A stretch of DNA of 11,344 nt from Hyphomicrobiales bacterium (GTDB lineage: Bacteria > Pseudomonadota > Alphaproteobacteria > Rhizobiales > Aestuariivirgaceae), in assembly GCA_027051995.1 (NCBI GenBank), contig JALUFY010000231.1:1-11344 (forward strand). The letters run 5' to 3'. Positions 9,211 through 11,344 of this stretch are shown here, one piece after another. Made by a program: the position numbers and the translations under genes. The notes under the pieces are model-generated. The model saw only the letters and a program-made list of their open reading frames with translations, was not told the DNA's origin and made no database searches. Every line of letters starts with the position of its first letter. Within the stretch, counting starts at the first letter, position 1.

Positions 9211-10962
9211 ATGACGGCATTCGATCCCGCACAGGAGTTTCCGCCCGCGACGAAAGCGGACTGGCTTGAGAAGGCCCGCGCCAGCCTGCGCGGGCGGCCG
9301 CCGGAATCGCTTGTCCGCGAAACCGATGACGGCATTCCCATCCAGCCGGTTCATTCTTCCGCCGAGCCATGCCCGATGCCTGCGCGGCCCGCGCCGCTGG
9401 CGAGGGGGCGCGGCTGGGCCGTCATGCAGCGGCTGGAGCTGCCCGGCGCGGCGGCGGCCAATGCCCAGGCGCGCGAGGATCTGAACGGCGGCGCGGACGG
9501 GCTGGCCCTCGTGCTGCGCGATTCGGCCATATCCGGCGGCTTCGGGCTGGCGCGCGCGGACATGCTTGAGGCGCTGGAGGGGCTGGACGCGGAGCTCTTC
9601 CCCCTGCGGCTGGACGCCGGGGCGGGCTGGTCTGATGCGGCCCATGACCTGCTGACACTTTATGCGGCGCGCCGCTATGATCTTTCCATCGCGCCCTTGC
9701 TGCTCAACGCCGATCCCTTCGCGGGCGAGCCCCCGACAAAGGACGCCGGTGCGCTGGCCCGTGACATGGCCGAGCTTTTTGCCGCCGGGCCGTCGCGCAT
9801 CGTCTTTTCCGCCGATACCCGCCTGTGGCACGCGAAGGGCGCGAGCGAGGCCCAGGAGCTGGCCATCGCCGCCGCCGCCATGGCGCAGATGCTGCGCCTG
9901 CTGGAAGACGAGGGCATCGCGCCGGACGCCGCCGCGCCGCGCATCTCCTGGCTCCTGACGGCGGACGCGGATCAGTTCCTGACCATCGCCAAGCTGCGCG
10001 CCGCGCGTCTCGTGCATGCGCGCATCCTTTCCGCCGCCGGACTGGCCGCGACGCCCCTGCTGCTTCAGGCCGAGAGCGCCTGGCGGATGCTGACCCGCCA
10101 TGATGTGCATGTGAACATGCTGCGCGCCACATCGGCCGTCTTCGCCGCCGGCGTTGGCGGGGCGGACGCCATCACCGCGCTGCCCTTCACCGCCGCGCTC
10201 GGCCTGCCGGACGGCTTTTCCCGGCGCATGGCGCGCAACGCGCAGATCATCGCCCTTGAGGAAGCCGGGCTGGACAAGGTGTCCGATCCGGCCGCCGGAT
10301 CGGCCTTCGTGGAATATCTCACCGCGCAACTGGCGAGGAAGGCGTGGGAGATTTTCCGCAGGATCGAGGCGGCGGGCGGCCTGCTCATGGCGCTGGGCGG
10401 CGGCATGATCGAGGAGATGGCGGCGGAAAAGCGCCAATCGCGCGCCCGGGCCATCGCCCGGCGCGAGAGGCCGATCACGGGGGTAAGCGAGTTCCCCGAT
10501 CTCAATGAGACGCCGCCGGAGGTTCTGGCACCTGCGCCGCGCCGCGGCCTGCCGCCGAGACTGGCCGAGCCCTTCGAGGCGTTGCGCGGCGCGGCGGAAG
10601 ACTACCGCGAGCGGCACGGGCATCCACCGCGCGTCTTTCTGGCCCGCGCCGGAGGAGCGGCGGCCAGCCCCCGGGCGGTGTGGACGGCCGCGCTGCTGGC
10701 GGCGGGCGGCATCGAGGCCGTGGAAGGAGGCGTGGAGGATTTCTCCGCCAGCGGCTGCGAGGCGGCCGTTCTGTGCGCGCCGGACGGCTTCTGCGAGGAA
10801 CATGGCGAGGAGGCATTGGCGGCCCTGCGCGCGGCGGGCGCGGCTCCGGTGTGGATCGCCGGGAAAGATACCGGACTCGACGCGGACGAGCGGCTTTTCG
10901 CCGGAATGGACGCCCTGGCCTTCCTTGGCCGGGCGCAGGAAGCCCTGGGGGTGGGGAGATGA
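9211..10962 (+). CDS. mutA: Methylmalonyl-CoA mutase small (beta) subunit
   Basis: MutA is the non-catalytic partner of MutB in heterodimeric adenosylcobalamin-dependent methylmalonyl-CoA mutase, which interconverts succinyl-CoA and (R)-methylmalonyl-CoA in propionate metabolism. The 583-residue protein starts with the family N-terminus FPPATKADWLEKA (10-22) and TDDGIPIQPVH (38-48). The degenerate TIM-barrel region runs to about 425 and includes GGADAITALPF (316-326) and RNAQIIALEEAGLDKVSDPA (342-361), counterparts of conserved mutase motifs. Residues about 473-583 form a B12-binding-like domain that lacks the DxHxxG cobalamin-ligand motif, as expected for the small subunit. The ATG at 9211 is chosen to give MTAFDP; a GTG three codons upstream is possible. 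No clear ribosome site is seen. It lies 93 bases after argE on the same strand and 214 bases before mutB. Confidence 0.93.
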   Translation: MTAFDPAQEFPPATKADWLEKARASLRGRPPESLVRETDDGIPIQPVHSSAEPCPMPARPAPLARGRGWAVMQRLELPGAAAANAQAREDLNGGADGLALVLRDSAISGGFGLARADMLEALEGLDAELFPLRLDAGAGWSDAAHDLLTLYAARRYDLSIAPLLLNADPFAGEPPTKDAGALARDMAELFAAGPSRIVFSADTRLWHAKGASEAQELAIAAAAMAQMLRLLEDEGIAPDAAAPRISWLLTADADQFLTIAKLRAARLVHARILSAAGLAATPLLLQAESAWRMLTRHDVHVNMLRATSAVFAAGVGGADAITALPFTAALGLPDGFSRRMARNAQIIALEEAGLDKVSDPAAGSAFVEYLTAQLARKAWEIFRRIEAAGGLLMALGGGMIEEMAAEKRQSRARAIARRERPITGVSEFPDLNETPPEVLAPAPRRGLPPRLAEPFEALRGAAEDYRERHGHPPRVFLARAGGAAASPRAVWTAALLAAGGIEAVEGGVEDFSASGCEAAVLCAPDGFCEEHGEEALAALRAAGAAPVWIAGKDTGLDADERLFAGMDALAFLGRAQEALGVGR

Positions 10963-11036
10963 TACGGAATATGCTCCAGAGGTTTCCTGGCGGCGCGGGG
11001 AAAGCGCATGAATACTCCCGCCTGCTCCGGTCTTCC

Positions 11037-11129
11037 TCCGTCATTGCCGGGCCTCGTCCTGGCAATCCAGAGCCGCAAGCTCCCCGGCCCGCCGCCCTGG
11101 ATGACCGGCACAAGGCCGGTCATGACGGA
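11037..11129. repeat. Large interrupted palindrome of intergenic-repeat type between mutA and mutB
   Basis: The arm at 11037-11070 (TCCGTCATTGCC...GGCAATCCAG) is almost the reverse complement of the arm at 11097-11129 (CTGGATGACCGGC...GCCGGTCATGACGGA), with a 26-base GC-rich centre. Each arm is also a small hairpin: TTGCC/GGCAA in the first, and GACCGGC/GCCGGTC around ACAAG in the second. The whole could fold as one long stem or a cloverleaf-like shape. This layout matches the dispersed palindromic elements common in alphaproteobacterial intergenic regions. Short open frames through it (e.g. peptides with PWMTGTRPVMT, or VMTGLVPVIQ on the other strand) are typical false genes. No second copy is in this window. 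The rest of the 214-base spacer (10963-11176) shows nothing else except the mutB ribosome site. Confidence 0.8.
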
Positions 11130-11176
11130 AGAGAATGGCGCGCCACCGCCGCGATCTTTCCGGTGGAGGGCGCGGC

Positions 11177-11344
11177 ATGAGCAGGCTGCCTGATTATTCC
11201 GCCGTGAATTTCGCCATGCCGCGGGAAGCCGCGCCGGCCCCGAAGGGGGGCGCGCAAACGCCGGAGGGCGTCCCGCTGCGCCGCGCATACGGGGCGGAGG
11301 ATATCGCCGGTCTGGCCTATCTGCCCGGCTGGCCGGGGCTGGCG
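11177..11344 (+). CDS. mutB: Methylmalonyl-CoA mutase large (alpha) subunit, N-terminal start (partial)
   Basis: Only the first 56 residues are inside the window; the frame is open to its end. MSRLPDYSAVNF followed by TPEGVPLRRAYGAEDIAGL (28-46) and a LPGWPGL segment matches the N-terminal arm of the large subunit, where TPEG(I/V)P is followed by the start of the substrate-binding barrel. The large subunit binds adenosylcobalamin and carries out the radical rearrangement; that part lies beyond the window. The ATG at 11177 has GGAGGG (11165-11170) six bases upstream, a strong ribosome site, so translation can start independently of mutA despite the 214-base gap and the palindrome. Its position right after mutA supports the assignment. 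A related acyl-CoA mutase is possible but less likely next to a small subunit. Confidence 0.85.
   Translation, partial: MSRLPDYSAVNFAMPREAAPAPKGGAQTPEGVPLRRAYGAEDIAGLAYLPGWPGLA

Noticed and set aside
8199..9269. Plus-strand frame of 356 codons overlapping argE
   Set aside because: It overlaps argE, which carries all M20 zinc ligands; this frame is Gly/Arg-rich nonsense in +1 register.
9157..10803. Open frame of 548 codons antisense to mutA
   Set aside because: Same codon-bias shadow; the composition is Arg/Gly/Ala-rich with no motif, and mutA on the other strand has clear family motifs.
11008..11193. Small plus-strand open frame of 61 codons between mutA and mutB
   Set aside because: It is encoded by the palindromic repeat; peptides like LPGLVLAIQ and TGTRPVMT are typical false genes from such elements.

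Overview
The window looks like an ordinary, GC-rich chromosomal stretch of an alphaproteobacterium. The main evidence is CarB: it opens with an alphaproteobacterial-style N-terminus and carries a charged insertion of about 54 residues in its first ATP-grasp half, as I recall from alphaproteobacterial homologues. The GreA, Apt, ArgE and split MutA/MutB proteins, and an intergenic palindrome of the 'GTCAT-GCCGGGC-...-ATCCAG' kind, fit the same group. I cannot resolve order or genus. There are no rRNA, tRNA, CRISPR, transposase, integrase or phage genes, and no clear sign of recent transfer. No gene-free stretch exceeds 300 bases; the longest is 214 bases between mutA and mutB.

Layout, left to right: (1) the C-terminal end of a YeeE/YedE-family sulfur-compound membrane transporter (+); (2) a class A FAD-dependent aromatic monooxygenase of the salicylate/3-hydroxybenzoate hydroxylase type (+); (3) a small secreted four-cysteine protein of unknown function (-), converging on the monooxygenase; (4) a stand-alone LigD-type DNA polymerase/primase domain protein (+), divergent from the secreted protein; (5) a strong bidirectional terminator; (6) a minus-strand series in transcription order apt, carB, greA; (7) argE (+), divergent from apt; (8) mutA and the start of mutB (+), the two subunits of adenosylcobalamin-dependent methylmalonyl-CoA mutase, separated by a large palindromic repeat.

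Functionally, apt (purine salvage), carB (carbamoyl phosphate for pyrimidines and arginine) and argE (ornithine branch of arginine synthesis) are linked metabolically. carB and argE supply the two substrates of ornithine carbamoyltransferase. They are on opposite strands, so this is proximity and not an operon. greA, downstream of carB, encodes a transcript-cleavage factor and is probably partly insulated from carB by an intrinsic terminator. mutA and mutB form one enzyme that interconverts succinyl-CoA and methylmalonyl-CoA. The polymerase-domain protein suggests bacterial end joining, but no Ku or ligase gene is in view.

I found no convincing undescribed multi-gene system. The items most worth a second look are the stand-alone LigD polymerase domain, the small four-cysteine secreted protein, the palindromic repeat inside the mutA-mutB operon, and the charged insertion in CarB. 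The very long open frames antisense to carB, ligD and mutA are codon-bias shadows.
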